64,000 nucleotides of DNA from Castellaniella sp034674885 (GCF_034674885.1 NZ_JAUCDS010000008.1:52607-116606); one strand, 5' to 3'. Numbered from the stretch's first letter, positions 43,283 to 52,131 are shown. Translations and numbers: made by a program. The notes: generated from the sequence alone by a model not told the origin.

Positions 43283-43311
43283 CGCACAGTGTGACACTCT
43301 CAGGTATCCCC

Positions 43312-44808
43312 ATGGACGACCGGTTGGCTTCCATCGACCTCGGCTCGAACACCTTCCGGCTTTCCATCGGGCGCATCGTGCGCCACGGCGACGCCGTCCA
43401 GATCTACGCCGAAGACAAACTGCGCGAACTGGTCGCCCTGGCCAACGGCCTGGACGAATACCAGCGCATCGACGCTGCGACCACCGCCCAGGCGATCGCC
43501 GCCCTGCAGCGTTTCGGCGACAGGCTGAAGGGCTTTTCCCCGGCCAACGTACGAGCCGTGGCCACCAACACCTTCCGGGTGGCGCGCAACGCTGCCGACA
43601 TCCTGCCGCTGGCCGAACGCGCCCTGGGCTTTCCCATCGAGATCATCTCCGGCCAGGAAGAGGCCCGGCTGATCTACCTGGGCGTGATCCAGGACCTGCC
43701 CCCTTCGGACGACCGCCGCCTGGTGATCGACATCGGCGGAGGGTCCACCGAATTCATCATCGGCCGAGGCCGGCAACCACTGCAGCTGGCCTCGCTGCAA
43801 CTGGGCTGCACGACCTGGACGCGCCAGTTCTTTCCCAACGGCCTGATCACCAAGGCGCGCATGCACCGGGCCATCCTGGCGGCTCGCAGCACCATCGAAT
43901 CCATCACCCACCGCTACCGGCGCATCGGCTGGCAGGAGGCCTACGGCTCGTCGGGCACTGCCAAAGGCCTGCTGGCCATTCTGGTGGAAAACGGCCTCAG
44001 CAAACAGGACATCACCCTGGACGGCATGGACCGCCTGGCCACCGCGCTGATCAAGACCGGACACGTGCGCCTGCAGGACTGGGCCGGCCTGAAGGCCGAG
44101 CGCGCGCCGGTGCTGGCGGGCGGCCTGGCGATCATGATGGCGGCCTTCCAGGAACTGGGGATCACGCACATGAACGCGGGCGACGGGGCCCTGCGCATCG
44201 GCGTGCTGCACGACCTGCTGGGCCGGGATTCCCACCACGACCAGCGAGACGAAACCGTACGGCAGATCGGCGGCCGCTACCAACTGGACACGGTCCAGGC
44301 CGATCAGGTCCGCCAGGCCGCGCTGGCCCTGTTCGACCAGCTGGGTCTGGACAACCGCCTGCTGGCGACGGCCGAACTGCGCAAGGCGTTGGGCTGGACC
44401 GCGCAACTGCACGAAATCGGCCTGGTGATCGCCCGCAACGACTATCACAAGCACGGCGCGTACATCCTGGAACACGCCGACATGCCGGGGTTCTCGCACG
44501 ACGACCAGCAACTGCTGGCCTTTCTGGCCCTGGGTCACCAGGGCAAGCTGGCGAAAGTCCGTGCCTACGCGCCCAGCCGCGAACAGTGGCTGGCCCTGTG
44601 CTGCCTGCGCCTGGCGGTCCTGCTGCTGCGTCGCCGGGAAGCCCACGACCCCCTGCCCTTCGGCCTGGATGCCCAAGCGCAGCAGATCACTCTGTCCGTG
44701 CCCGCAGGCTGGCTGACGGCGCACCCGCTGAGCGGTTTCCTGCTGAAAGGCGAAACCGAGGTCTGGCGCAAGATGGGATTCACGCTGGACGTCGTCGAAC
44801 AGCACTGA
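43312..44808 (+). CDS. ppx: Exopolyphosphatase (Ppx/GppA)
   Basis: A 498-residue enzyme that removes terminal phosphate from polyphosphate. ASKHA-fold motifs: LASIDLGSNTFRLSIGRI at the start, LVIDIGGGSTEFIIGRG (phosphate 2 loop) and AYGSSGTAKGLLAIL. The C-terminal HD-like region with HEIGLVIARNDYHKHGAYIL is also present, as in full-length Ppx. The ATG at 43312 is preferred over a GTG at 43291. It is divergent from ppk, which gives opposing enzymes a shared regulatory gap. Confidence 0.94.
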   Translation: MDDRLASIDLGSNTFRLSIGRIVRHGDAVQIYAEDKLRELVALANGLDEYQRIDAATTAQAIAALQRFGDRLKGFSPANVRAVATNTFRVARNAADILPLAERALGFPIEIISGQEEARLIYLGVIQDLPPSDDRRLVIDIGGGSTEFIIGRGRQPLQLASLQLGCTTWTRQFFPNGLITKARMHRAILAARSTIESITHRYRRIGWQEAYGSSGTAKGLLAILVENGLSKQDITLDGMDRLATALIKTGHVRLQDWAGLKAERAPVLAGGLAIMMAAFQELGITHMNAGDGALRIGVLHDLLGRDSHHDQRDETVRQIGGRYQLDTVQADQVRQAALALFDQLGLDNRLLATAELRKALGWTAQLHEIGLVIARNDYHKHGAYILEHADMPGFSHDDQQLLAFLALGHQGKLAKVRAYAPSREQWLALCCLRLAVLLLRRREAHDPLPFGLDAQAQQITLSVPAGWLTAHPLSGFLLKGETEVWRKMGFTLDVVEQH

Positions 44809-44836
44809 TGCCGCAACGCCCACCTGGCGGGCGAGT

Positions 44837-45622
44837 TCAGAGCATCCCGAAATGCCGGCGATAGCGGGCGTCCAGCCACTCCAGATCCAGCAGGATGGGA
44901 AAATCGGCCGTGTGGAAATCCGGGTCCCATGCCGGCGCCCCGCAGATGGTCGCGCCCAGCTTCAGGTAGCCCTTGATCAAGGGCGGCACCCGCGCGGGCA
45001 GCGTGCTGTTCAGGCGATCCACCGGATAGGGATGCAGGGCCCGGATGCGAGGCACGTCGGGATGGCGGTCCATCAGCGCCTGTGCCTGTCGCCAGACCTC
45101 GGACGCTGTGGCGCCGCCATCGCGCAGGCTGACACTGGCGCAGCCCAGCATGTAGCGGTAGCCGCCCTGCATCATGACCTGGCCAAGGGCCGACCACAAC
45201 AACATGATGGCCGTGCCATGGCGGAATTGCGCATCGATGCAGGAGCGCCCGACTTCCACCAGCCAGGGTCGCAAGGCCTGCAGTGGCGCCAGGTCGAATT
45301 CGGATTCGGAATAATAGCTGCCCGCCCAGACGGCCGATTCCGGCGTCAGCAGGCGGTAGGTGCCCACGACGCGGCGCGTTTGCACGTCCTGCACCATGAA
45401 ATGCACGCACCAGGGATCGAAATGATCGACGTCCCGGTCGCCTTCAGCGTTGGGGAAGTGCGCACCCATGTCCTCGGTGAAGACCCGAAAGCGCAGGCGC
45501 TGCAGGGCCTCGAGGTCGGCCGGCGTACGGGCGATGCTCAGGGTCAGGCCACCGGCCTCTACTCCAGGCCAGTCTATCTGTTCCATGGGCACCGCGTGCG
45601 ACAAGGGATGGCAGGCCAGCAT
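44837..45622 (-). CDS. olsB: L-ornithine N-alpha-acyltransferase (OlsB), GNAT fold
   Basis: A 261-residue acyltransferase that links a 3-hydroxy-acyl chain from ACP to ornithine, first step of ornithine lipid synthesis. Family sequence: LQRLRFRVFTEDMGAHFPNA, HFMVQDVQTRRVVGTYRLL, VEVGRSCIDAQFRHGTAIML and YRYMLGCASVSLRDGG. The ATG at 45622 has CTGGAGATCTTC upstream, better than the inner ATG at 45586. olsA, the second step, is not in this window. Ornithine lipids replace phospholipids when phosphate is scarce, which fits the pst-ppk-ppx neighbourhood. Confusion with other GNAT proteins annotated as putative hemolysin is possible but this pattern is specific. Confidence 0.85.
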   Translation of the reverse strand: MLACHPLSHAVPMEQIDWPGVEAGGLTLSIARTPADLEALQRLRFRVFTEDMGAHFPNAEGDRDVDHFDPWCVHFMVQDVQTRRVVGTYRLLTPESAVWAGSYYSESEFDLAPLQALRPWLVEVGRSCIDAQFRHGTAIMLLWSALGQVMMQGGYRYMLGCASVSLRDGGATASEVWRQAQALMDRHPDVPRIRALHPYPVDRLNSTLPARVPPLIKGYLKLGATICGAPAWDPDFHTADFPILLDLEWLDARYRRHFGML

Positions 45623-45695
45623 GAAGATCTCCAGGGTTCCGTGAGGTGGAGACGATTGTGCCCGATCAATATGTCACCCATGAGACAGGATGCAA

Positions 45696-47036
45696 TCAGG
45701 TCAATTTGACAGCCACGAGCTGACGCACGCCTTCTTCGGCCAGCGCGGCATCATCGGCCTCGACCATCAGGCGCAGCTTGGGTTCGGTACCCGAGGCGCG
45801 GATCAATACCCGCCCGCGCTCGCCCAATGCGTCACGCACCGCCTGCGAGGCCGCCTGCAGGCCCGCATGAGACTTCCAGTCCAGTCCCGGAGCCAGGGGC
45901 ACGTTGACCATCTGCTGCGCATACATCTTCAGATCGGCCACCAGGGCCGCCAACGGCACCTGCGCATGACGCACCGCCGCCAGCACCTGCAAGGCGGCAA
46001 CGATGCCGTCACCCGTAGTGTGCTTGTCCAGGCACAGCAAGTGGCCGGAACTTTCGCCGCCGTACAGCCAGCCGTGCTGGCGCAGCAGTTCCAGCACGTA
46101 ACGGTCGCCGACCTGGGCACGCTCGAAGGGAATGCGCAATTCCTTCAGGCGGCGTTCCAGGCCGAAATTCGTCATCAGCGTGCCGACCACGCCGTCGACG
46201 GGATGCAGCTTGGCCCGGTCCCGCACGATGGCATAGAGCAGTTCGTCGCCGTTGTACAGGCGCCCCGAGGCATCCACCATCTGCAGGCGGTCGGCGTCGC
46301 CGTCCAGCGCGACACCGAAATCCGCGCCTTGAGCCAGGACTGCCGCCGCCAGGGTTTCCGGGTGGGTGGCGCCGACCTTTTCATTGATGTTGAAGCCGTC
46401 CGGATCACAGCCGATGGCGCTGACGTCGGCTCCCAGTTCCCGAAAGACGTGGGGCGCGATGTGATAGGCCGCCCCGTGGGCGGCATCGACCACGATCTTC
46501 AGGCCCTGCAGGTCCAGCTCGCTGGGAAACGTGCTCTTGCAAAATTCGATGTAGCGCCCGGCTGCATCGTTGATGCGCCGCGCCCGGCCCAACCCGGCCG
46601 AGTCCGCACAGCCCACGGGCTGTTCCAGCATGGCCTCGATGGCGGCTTCGGTGGCGTCGGGCAATTTGGTCCCGGCCGACGAAAAGAATTTGATGCCGTT
46701 GTCATAGTGCGGATTGTGCGACGCGCTGATGACGATGCCGGCGGCCAGCCGCCAGGCGCGGGTCAGATAGGCCACGGCAGGCGTCGGAATCGGCCCCGCC
46801 AGCAGCACGTCGACCCCCGCTGCCGACAAACCGGCTTCCAGGGCGGATTCCAGCATGTAGCCGGAGATCCGCGTGTCCTTGCCGATCACCACGGTGGGGC
46901 GCCCGGCCGAAACCGCGCCCTGCGCCAGCACACGACCGGCGGCATACCCCAAACGCAGCGCGAATTCCGCATTGATGCGCTCGCCGCCAACCACGCCACG
47001 GACCCCATCGGTCCCGAAATACTTACGCGTGCTCAT
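45696..47036 (-). CDS. glmM: Phosphoglucosamine mutase
   Basis: GlmM converts glucosamine-6-phosphate to glucosamine-1-phosphate for peptidoglycan and LPS. The 446 residues start RKYFGTDGVRG; the phosphoserine is S106 in ISASHNPHYDNGIKFF; the metal loop is ALDGDADRLQMVD and the phosphate-binding loop RASGTEPKLRLMVE. It overlaps the folP stop by ATGA (47033-47036). The order ftsH-folP-glmM is the widely conserved one. A CTGTCAA sequence lies over its last codons (45705-45711 region), upstream of olsB. Confidence 0.96.
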   Translation of the reverse strand: MSTRKYFGTDGVRGVVGGERINAEFALRLGYAAGRVLAQGAVSAGRPTVVIGKDTRISGYMLESALEAGLSAAGVDVLLAGPIPTPAVAYLTRAWRLAAGIVISASHNPHYDNGIKFFSSAGTKLPDATEAAIEAMLEQPVGCADSAGLGRARRINDAAGRYIEFCKSTFPSELDLQGLKIVVDAAHGAAYHIAPHVFRELGADVSAIGCDPDGFNINEKVGATHPETLAAAVLAQGADFGVALDGDADRLQMVDASGRLYNGDELLYAIVRDRAKLHPVDGVVGTLMTNFGLERRLKELRIPFERAQVGDRYVLELLRQHGWLYGGESSGHLLCLDKHTTGDGIVAALQVLAAVRHAQVPLAALVADLKMYAQQMVNVPLAPGLDWKSHAGLQAASQAVRDALGERGRVLIRASGTEPKLRLMVEADDAALAEEGVRQLVAVKLT

Positions 47037-47887
47037 GCACGGACTCCTTGTTCAACATGCGGTTGTTCGACCGCCGCCCAGACTCGCAGGGCATCCACGG
47101 TATCCGCCACATCGTGGACCCGCAGGATATGCGCCCCGCGCACCGCGCCCGCCAGCGCCGCCGCGACACTGCCGCCCAGGCGCTGCGCAGCGGGCCGCCC
47201 GGTCACGGCCCCGATCATCGATTTGCGCGACACGCCCACCAGGCTGGGGTAATCAGCCCCCATGACCTGCGGCAGGTGACGCAGCAAGGCGTAATTGTGC
47301 GCCACCGTCTTGCCAAAGCCAAACCCCGGATCCAGGACGATGCGTTCGGCTGCAATACCGGCATCGCGCAGGCGCTGCGCACCGGCGGCCAGATAGTCGC
47401 GAATCTCGGCAACTACGTCGTCATAGACGGGATCCTGCTGCATGGTACGGGGTTCCCCGCGCATGTGCATCAGGCACAGGGCGCACCCGGCATCCCGCAC
47501 GGCATCCAGGGCGCCTGACGCCGTGAATCCGCTGATGTCGTTGATCATGTCGGCCCCCGCCTGCAGGGCGCGCCGCATGACGGCTGGCTTGCAGGTATCG
47601 ACCGACAGGGGGACGCCGCTATCGCGCAGCCCCTGGATCACCGGCTGGATGCGACGCCATTCCTCGTCCACCGAGACGGCCTGCGCCCCTGGCCGGGTGG
47701 ATTCGCCGCCGATGTCCAGCATGTCGGCGCCTTCCTGGATCAGGCGCAGGCCATGAGCCACCGCCTGGGCCGCCTGGAAATGGGCGTTGCCGTCGGAAAA
47801 GGAATCCGGCGTGACGTTGACGATTCCCATGACCAGCGGGCGTTCCAGAGACAGCTGGAAACGCCCGCATTGAAGAGTTGCAAACAT
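47033..47887 (-). CDS. folP: Dihydropteroate synthase
   Basis: A 284-residue TIM-barrel enzyme that joins p-aminobenzoate to the pterin pyrophosphate in folate synthesis; it is the sulfonamide target. Motifs: MGIVNVTPDSFSDGNAHF, DMLDIGGESTRPGAQAV, DMINDISGF, LDPGFGFGKTVAHNY and GVSRKSMIGAVTGRP. All substrate-contacting loops look normal. It overlaps glmM by four bases and starts 21 bases after ftsH ends. Confidence 0.95.
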   Translation of the reverse strand: MFATLQCGRFQLSLERPLVMGIVNVTPDSFSDGNAHFQAAQAVAHGLRLIQEGADMLDIGGESTRPGAQAVSVDEEWRRIQPVIQGLRDSGVPLSVDTCKPAVMRRALQAGADMINDISGFTASGALDAVRDAGCALCLMHMRGEPRTMQQDPVYDDVVAEIRDYLAAGAQRLRDAGIAAERIVLDPGFGFGKTVAHNYALLRHLPQVMGADYPSLVGVSRKSMIGAVTGRPAAQRLGGSVAAALAGAVRGAHILRVHDVADTVDALRVWAAVEQPHVEQGVRA

Positions 47888-47908
47888 ATGGATTCGGAAA
47901 CGACCCGA

Positions 47909-49819
47909 TCAGACGGGCGTGGTGGCAGGGCCCTTATCCGGGTTGGCGGCTGCCTGGCCAGCCGACGGCGGCGTGTGCGGCGTGTTGTCGCTGTTACCCG
48001 ACGAAGACGAACGCGGGGGACGCGGCGGCCGGCCTTCCATGATGTCGTTGATCTGCTCGGCATCGATGGTTTCCCATTCGAGCAGGGCATTGGCCATGGC
48101 GTGCATCTTGTCCTGGTTGGACTCGATCAGGTTGCGGGCCACGCTGTACTGCTCGTCGATGATGCTGCGGATCTCGGCATCGACCTTTTGCATGGTGGCC
48201 TCGGAGACGTGCGTGGTCTTCGTGACGCTGCGGCCCAGGAAGACCTCGCCCTCGTTTTCGGCATAGACGACCGGCCCCAGGGAATCGGTCATGCCGTAGC
48301 GCGTGACGATGTCGCGCGCGATGGCCGTGGCGCGCTCGAAGTCGTTGGAGGCCCCCGTGGTCATCTGGTGCATGAAGACTTCTTCGGCGATGCGTCCGCC
48401 AAACAGCACCGCGATGGTGTTCAGCAGGCGTTCCTTGTCCATGCTGTAGCGGTCGCCCTCCGGCAACTGCATGGTCACACCCAGGGCACGGCCGCGCGGA
48501 ATGATGGTGACTTTATGCACCGGATCGGTTTTCGGCAGCATGCGGGCCACCAGCGCGTGACCGGATTCGTGATACGCGGTATTGCGGCGTTCTTCTTCCG
48601 GCATGATCATGGAACGGCGCTCGGCGCCCATGATGATCTTGTCCTTCGCCTTTTCCAGGTCGTTCATGTCGACCGTGCGACCGTTGCGCCGGGCAGCGAA
48701 CAGAGCAGCCTCGTTGATCAGGTTGGCCAGGTCGGCCCCCGAAAACCCGGGCGTGCCGCGCGCCAGAACGTTGGGATCGACGTCCTGGGCAATGGGGACC
48801 TTGCGCATATGGACTTTCAGGATCTGCTCGCGGCCACGAATGTCGGGCAGCGACACCACCACCTGGCGGTCGAAGCGCCCCGGACGCAGCAAGGCCGGAT
48901 CCAGCACGTCGGGCCGGTTGGTGGCCGCGACCACCAGTACGCCCTGACCGGTTTCAAAACCGTCCATTTCGACCAGCAGCTGGTTCAGGGTCTGTTCGCG
49001 TTCGTCGTTGCCCCCGCCCAGGCCGGCGCCGCGCTGGCGGCCCACGGCGTCGATTTCATCGATGAAGATGATGCAGGGGGATTGTTTCTTGGCGTTTTCG
49101 AACATGTCGCGGACACGGGCCGCGCCCACGCCGACGAACATTTCAACGAAATCGGAACCGGAAATGCTGAAGAAGGGGACCTTGGCCTCGCCCGCAATGG
49201 CCTTGGCCAGCAGGGTCTTGCCGGTACCCGGAGGGCCGACCATCAGCACGCCGCGCGGAATGCGACCGCCCAGGCGCTGGAATTTGGTGGGATCACGCAG
49301 GAAATCGACGAGTTCCTGGACATCTTCTTTCGCCTCGTCGCAACCGGCGACGTCGGCAAAGGTGATGTTGTTGTTGTTTTCATCGAGCATGCGGGCGCGG
49401 GATTTGCCGAAGCTGAAGGCCCCGCCCTTTCCGCCGCCCTGCATCTGACGCATGAAGAAAATCCACACCCCGATCAGCAGCAGCATCGGGAACCAGGAAA
49501 TGAACAGACTGGTCAGGAAGGACGGTTCTTCGCGGGCCTTGCCCGACACCTGCACGCCGTCTTTCACCAGTTCGGGCACCATCCACAGGTCGCCGGGCGA
49601 GGTCAGGCTGTAGGCACGGCCGGATTCGGGCGTGACATAGATGGTGTCGCCCTGGATGTCGACCTTGTTGATCCGACCCGCCCGCGCGTCGTTCATGAAC
49701 TGCGTGTAAGTCACGGAATCACTGCCGGCGACCGGGCGGCCGTCGAACTGTTTGAACACCGTAAAGAGCACGAGCGCGATCACCAGCCAGACCGCGATCT
49801 TGGAAAACGAGTTGTTCAA
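47909..49819 (-). CDS. ftsH: ATP-dependent zinc metalloprotease FtsH
   Basis: A 636-residue membrane AAA protease that degrades unstable membrane and cytoplasmic proteins (for example sigma-32 and LpxC in E. coli). Two N-terminal helices flank a small periplasmic domain. Walker A GPPGTGKT is at 195-202, Walker B in IIFIDEIDAVGRQRG, SRH in RPDVLDPALLRPGRFDRQ and the zinc site H417-E418-x-x-H421 in YHESGHALVARML. The C-terminal tail is glycine/serine/proline-rich. rlmE lies 131 bases upstream and folP directly downstream. A TTGACG (minus strand, 49899-49894) with TGTAAT 15 bases further could be its promoter. Confidence 0.96.
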   Translation of the reverse strand: MNNSFSKIAVWLVIALVLFTVFKQFDGRPVAGSDSVTYTQFMNDARAGRINKVDIQGDTIYVTPESGRAYSLTSPGDLWMVPELVKDGVQVSGKAREEPSFLTSLFISWFPMLLLIGVWIFFMRQMQGGGKGGAFSFGKSRARMLDENNNNITFADVAGCDEAKEDVQELVDFLRDPTKFQRLGGRIPRGVLMVGPPGTGKTLLAKAIAGEAKVPFFSISGSDFVEMFVGVGAARVRDMFENAKKQSPCIIFIDEIDAVGRQRGAGLGGGNDEREQTLNQLLVEMDGFETGQGVLVVAATNRPDVLDPALLRPGRFDRQVVVSLPDIRGREQILKVHMRKVPIAQDVDPNVLARGTPGFSGADLANLINEAALFAARRNGRTVDMNDLEKAKDKIIMGAERRSMIMPEEERRNTAYHESGHALVARMLPKTDPVHKVTIIPRGRALGVTMQLPEGDRYSMDKERLLNTIAVLFGGRIAEEVFMHQMTTGASNDFERATAIARDIVTRYGMTDSLGPVVYAENEGEVFLGRSVTKTTHVSEATMQKVDAEIRSIIDEQYSVARNLIESNQDKMHAMANALLEWETIDAEQINDIMEGRPPRPPRSSSSGNSDNTPHTPPSAGQAAANPDKGPATTPV

Positions 49820-49950
49820 AGCGAATCTCCTGGGTTTTGCTGTCGTCGGCCTGTCATCCGCAGAAATGCGCGATTACAACAAGCTGACAAATCCGTCAAT
49901 GTTTCATTCTACCTGAATCCACCATCCGGCCACAGCCGGCCGGTGCCGAT

Positions 49951-50604
49951 CTACGGCCCCGGTTCACGCGGGAATTTCAAGCCCCGGCCAACCAGGAAGG
50001 TTTCCGAAGATTCGTCCCGCGAAGCCTTGGGCTTGCGTTCGACGACCCGCACGAAATGCTGCTTGAAGGTCTGCACGATCTGGGAAAACCCGCTGCCGTG
50101 GAAGGCCTTGACGATCAGGGCGCCGTCCGGTTTCAGGTGGCTGCAGGCAAATTCCAACGCCAATTCGCAGACATGCGCAATCCGGGCGGAATCGGCCGAG
50201 GCCACACCGGACAAGTTGGGGGCCATATCCGAAATCACAAGGTCCACCACCTGGCCCTGAAGGCAATCGTGCAATTGCTGCAGGACCGCGTCGTCGCGGA
50301 AATCGCCCTGAATGAACTCCACGCCGGCGATGGGCTCCATGGGCAGGAGATCCAGGGCGATGATGCGCCCGTCGATCACACCGCCGGCCGCCAGCAGCCG
50401 TTCGCGCGCGATCTGCGACCAGCTGCCGGGAGTCGCGCCCAGGTCGACCACGACGTCACCTCGGCGCAACAGTCTTTCGGTATCCAGGATTTCCGTCAAT
50501 TTGAATGCCGCGCGGGCACGATAGCCCTTTTGTTGCGCCATTTTCACGTAAGGGTCTTGAATATGACGCTGCACCCACGCTTTGGAGAATTTTTTCTTGG
50601 CCAT
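49951..50604 (-). CDS. rlmE: 23S rRNA (uridine-2552-2'-O) methyltransferase
   Basis: A 217-residue RrmJ/FtsJ enzyme that methylates U2552 in the ribosomal A loop. The catalytic tetrad K35, D126, K166 and E201 keeps the spacing of the E. coli enzyme (K38, D124, K164, E199). The SAM motif is VVDLGATPGSWSQIA. The ATG at 50604 begins MAKKKFSKAW; a longer frame into yhbY makes no sense. Only 17 bases separate its start codon from that of yhbY on the other strand. Confidence 0.95.
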   Translation of the reverse strand: MAKKKFSKAWVQRHIQDPYVKMAQQKGYRARAAFKLTEILDTERLLRRGDVVVDLGATPGSWSQIARERLLAAGGVIDGRIIALDLLPMEPIAGVEFIQGDFRDDAVLQQLHDCLQGQVVDLVISDMAPNLSGVASADSARIAHVCELALEFACSHLKPDGALIVKAFHGSGFSQIVQTFKQHFVRVVERKPKASRDESSETFLVGRGLKFPREPGP

Positions 50605-50621
50605 TCCCGTACAATTCCAGT

Positions 50622-51242
50622 ATGCCGAAACTCGAACTAAGCCCCCAGCAGCGCCGCGACCTGCGCGCCGCTGCCCACCCGCTGCACCCTGTCGTCCTGA
50701 TCGGCGACAAAGGCCTGACCGACGCCGTGCTGGGTGAAATCGACCGCAGTCTGACATCCCACGAACTGATCAAAGTCCGTGTGGCAGGCGCCGAACGCCC
50801 AGACCGCGAAGCCATGCTGGAAACCATCTGCGATGCCCTGTCGTGCGCTGCAGTGCATCATCTAGGCAAGACGCTGATTATCTACCGGCCCGACGTGGTC
50901 GCGCAACAGGCGGCCGCAGCAGCAGCCAACATCACCCGCGCCGTGCGGAAAAAATCCGACCCCTATGTGCCCAAGAAGCAGGCTGCGCATCCGGGGGCGG
51001 ACAAACCGGCTGCCCACCACGCCCCGCGCAAATCCAGGGACGACGTCTCCGGCAAAATCGGCTTCGGGCCTGCTGATGGTCGCGATGGTCGCCGGGACGA
51101 CGCCCCCAGCCGTCCTGGCACTGGCCGCGCACGCCCGACTGGCAGCCGGTCGACGTCCGCCAATGCCCACGGCATCCCGCGCCGCAGCGGCAGCGCCCTG
51201 TCGCTGCGCGCCGGCGCCCGACGCAGCCGCAATCCTCGCTGA
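50622..51242 (+). CDS. yhbY: CRM-domain ribosome assembly protein YhbY with long basic tail
   Basis: Residues 1-97 match YhbY, a CRS1-YhbY (CRM) RNA-binding protein of the pre-50S particle: LSPQQRRDLRAAAHPLHPVV, IGDKGLT, VAGAERPDREAMLETIC and LGKTLIIYRP. The GxxG-type loop is present as GDKG. The product is 206 residues; the extra C-terminal 110 are low-complexity and very basic (ITRAVRKKSDPYVPKKQ, then many Arg, Ser, Gly, Pro), probably an RNA-binding tail. Part of the end could also be read-through of lost coding sequence. It is divergent from rlmE and convergent with greA. Confidence 0.9.
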   Translation: MPKLELSPQQRRDLRAAAHPLHPVVLIGDKGLTDAVLGEIDRSLTSHELIKVRVAGAERPDREAMLETICDALSCAAVHHLGKTLIIYRPDVVAQQAAAAAANITRAVRKKSDPYVPKKQAAHPGADKPAAHHAPRKSRDDVSGKIGFGPADGRDGRRDDAPSRPGTGRARPTGSRSTSANAHGIPRRSGSALSLRAGARRSRNPR

Positions 51243-51274
51243 TCATCCAGCTCCACGCTGCGCCGCTGCTCGGC

Positions 51275-51327
51275 AAAAAAACAGCCCCGGCATCGGTACC
51301 TGCACCGACACCGGGGCTGAATTTTTT
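51275..51327. terminator. Bidirectional terminator between yhbY and greA
   Basis: CAGCCCCGG (51282-51290) pairs with CCGGGGCTG (51311-51319), with further inner pairing of ATCGGT and ACCGA. It has AAAAAAA on the left (51275-51281) and AATTTTTT on the right, so it gives a good terminator in both directions for the convergent genes. Confidence 0.9.
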
Positions 51328-51376
51328 GACGCCTGCCCTGCGTGGCGTGGGGATATTTTTCGGCTCTGCGGCAGCC

Positions 51377-51853
51377 CTACTGATAGCTGACGGAGCAGAC
51401 CTCGTATTCGCGCACACCGGCAGGGGCGCGGACTTCGACCACGTCGCCCTGGCTCTTGCCGATCAAGGCGCGCGCCACCGGGCTGGACACCGAGATCATG
51501 TTGGCACGGATGTCGGCTTCCAGATCGCCCACGATCTGGTAGGTCAGGCGTTCGCCCGATTCCAGATCCTCGATTTCGACGGTCGCGCCAAACACGGCCT
51601 GGCCCTCGACGTCCAGATCTGCCGGATTGATGATCTGTGCGTTGGACAGAGAGCCTTCCAATTCCTGGATCCGGCCCTCGATGAAGCCCTGGCGTTCGCG
51701 GGCGGCATCATATTCGGCGTTTTCAGACAGATCGCCCTGCGCACGCGCCTCGGCGATGGCATTGATGACTTCGGGGCGTTCTACCGTCTTCAGACGTTGC
51801 AATTCAGCTTGCAAACGCTCAGCCCCACGAGCTGTCAAAGGGATCGCAGCCAT
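51377..51853 (-). CDS. greA: Transcription elongation factor GreA
   Basis: The 158-residue GreA rescues backtracked RNA polymerase by stimulating transcript cleavage. The N-terminal coiled coil contains LQAELQRLKTVERPEVINAI and the tip with the acidic DLSENAEY (D and E needed for cleavage). The C-terminal FKBP-like domain has YQIVGDLEADI and SPVARALIGKSQGDVV. The ATG at 51853 follows AGGAAACT; a longer frame to 51886 crosses the leader hairpin. In related genomes it normally follows carB, but here a 9.7-kb block lies between. Confidence 0.95.
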   Translation of the reverse strand: MAAIPLTARGAERLQAELQRLKTVERPEVINAIAEARAQGDLSENAEYDAARERQGFIEGRIQELEGSLSNAQIINPADLDVEGQAVFGATVEIEDLESGERLTYQIVGDLEADIRANMISVSSPVARALIGKSQGDVVEVRAPAGVREYEVCSVSYQ

Positions 51854-51871
51854 AGTTTCCTGACTCAAAGT

Positions 51872-51900
51872 AAAAAGACGCCCCATGCGCGGGGGCGCCT
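51872..51900 (-). terminator. Terminator-like hairpin in the greA leader
   Basis: On the minus strand AGGCGCCCC and GGGGCGTCT (one G-T pair) enclose CGCGCAT, followed by TTTTT. The T-run ends 18 bases before the greA ATG, just ahead of its ribosome site. It can only affect transcription entering greA, so it is an attenuator, or the end of an upstream transcript. Confidence 0.7.
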
Positions 51901-52080
51901 GACAACAAGAAAAAGTAAAGACAGAGGTGAACCCCTATCGCCATACCCCGGCAGATTCGAAATGAAATTCCGTCCCGGGATGCTGAGAGCGAGCGACCTA
52001 CGCGGTGGACTGATCACAGCCGCCGGCGGCGGGATGGTGTTCCCTGCACGAAGCCGGATGAGGCAATAGATTCGCTCGTG

Positions 52081-52103
52081 AAAAACCCCGGCCGAAACCG
52101 GGG
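52081..52103 (-). terminator. Second terminator downstream of the aromatic operon
   Basis: On the minus strand ACCCCGG and CCGGGGT enclose TTTCGG and are followed by TTTT. It lies about 120 bases after the substrate-binding protein stop. Confidence 0.75.
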
Positions 52104-52131
52104 TGCTGAGGCTATTGTGGTCAATCTGGCG

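Noticed and set aside
51326..52069. Plus-strand frame of 247 codons across greA and its leader
   Set aside because: It is antisense to greA and crosses terminators; the product has no recognisable features.
51905..52075. Possible riboswitch between the binding-protein gene and greA
   Set aside because: Several short stems can be drawn, but no conserved core of a known class is visible.
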